The translations under genes were made by a program, and so were the position numbers. The notes beneath the pieces are model-generated. The model was not told where the DNA came from. It saw only the letters and a list, made by a program, of their open reading frames with translations, and ran no database searches. From NCBI GenBank assembly GCA_946902875.1, contig OX336349.1, forward strand, positions 12,423,891 to 12,487,890: 64,000 bases of DNA, in the 5' to 3' direction. Within the stretch, counting starts at the first letter, position 1. Every line of letters begins with the position of its first letter. Origin of the DNA: Nematopogon swammerdamellus. Lineage: Eukaryota > Arthropoda > Insecta > Lepidoptera > Adelidae. Positions 63,692-64,000 of the stretch are shown piece after piece.

Positions 63692-64000
63692 TGACTTATT
63701 ACATTTCTTTGTAATAAACGTAAACTAATTGTTTTATTTGACTTGATATAATATGAAATATCAAAATTGACGATGGCGCTATACACCAGATATAGGTAAT
63801 TTAAATAGGCAGTGTGGTCAGATTCTTCAGTATTCATGTTTATGCTGTAAATATTAATGCTCTTGTGAGCGGTAGTATGGGTTAATTATTTGTAAGTTAC
63901 TATAATATAATACTTTTAAGGTACTAACAAAACATTGTGACTTGCGAAGTTTGTTTGTCAGTTCTTCTTCGCATTGAATTTAGAACTGGCGGAATTTTCG
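63692..64000. other. No gene recognised
   Basis: AT-rich flank of the satellite; a small hairpin TTATTACA-TTTCT-TTGTAATAA lies at 63,698-63,719. Confidence 0.4.

Overview
The window is eukaryotic, AT-rich and almost entirely built of transposable elements and simple repeats. I found no complete protein-coding gene, no operon structure and nothing bacterial. The repeat types point to an insect and most likely a moth or butterfly: tRNA-headed SINEs, a very abundant repeat whose sense strand runs from GTGCGAG and GGTTCCGTA to runs of GACAGACAGACGG, LINE tails ending in (TGA)n after a QQWTDTG-type C-terminus, and the GTCGTAAAAGGCGACTAAGG block. The order is inferred from these motifs, not from a gene.

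Layout. 1-2.6 kb: a SINE fragment, a fold-back element whose two blocks of ~65-bp repeats face each other around a retroelement C-terminal fragment, and LINE 3' tails. 2.7-5.6 kb: a degenerate Jockey/CR1-type LINE on the minus strand, split by a 144-bp MITE and abutting a palindromic SINE fragment. 5.8-10.8 kb: mostly unannotated, with short repeat tails and one LINE 3' end. 10.8-23.7 kb: the most striking structure, two copies of a Helitron-like unit in tail-to-tail inversion. Each unit has a 130-bp minisatellite, the C-terminal end of a PIF1-type helicase and a ~545-bp palindrome. About 5.65 kb separates them, holding a SINE nested in another repeat, a Harbinger-type MITE and a second MITE-like repeat.

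23.7-41 kb: tRNA-like pieces, SINE copies, two adjacent minisatellites (79 and 100 bp), the only good candidate for a host exon (a THAP-domain N-terminus ending in a GTAAGT donor, minus strand at 30.0 kb), a palindromic Tc1/mariner-type MITE and LINE 3' ends. 41-61 kb: a 35-bp minisatellite, several hairpin MITEs, full-length SINEs of two families, a 1.1-kb fold-back element with a TTA target duplication and a perfect 87-bp inverted repeat. 61.4-63.7 kb: a 2.25-kb satellite of ATCATTC/ATCAGTC heptamers with one inverted block.

The recurring theme is inverted symmetry: I count more than a dozen palindromes or hairpin elements from 50 bp to 13 kb. The SINE family with a tRNA-like A box and B box flanking a 5S rRNA-like segment is the other notable observation. 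The gene-poor, palindrome-rich composition would fit a W chromosome or pericentromeric heterochromatin, but the sequence alone cannot show that.
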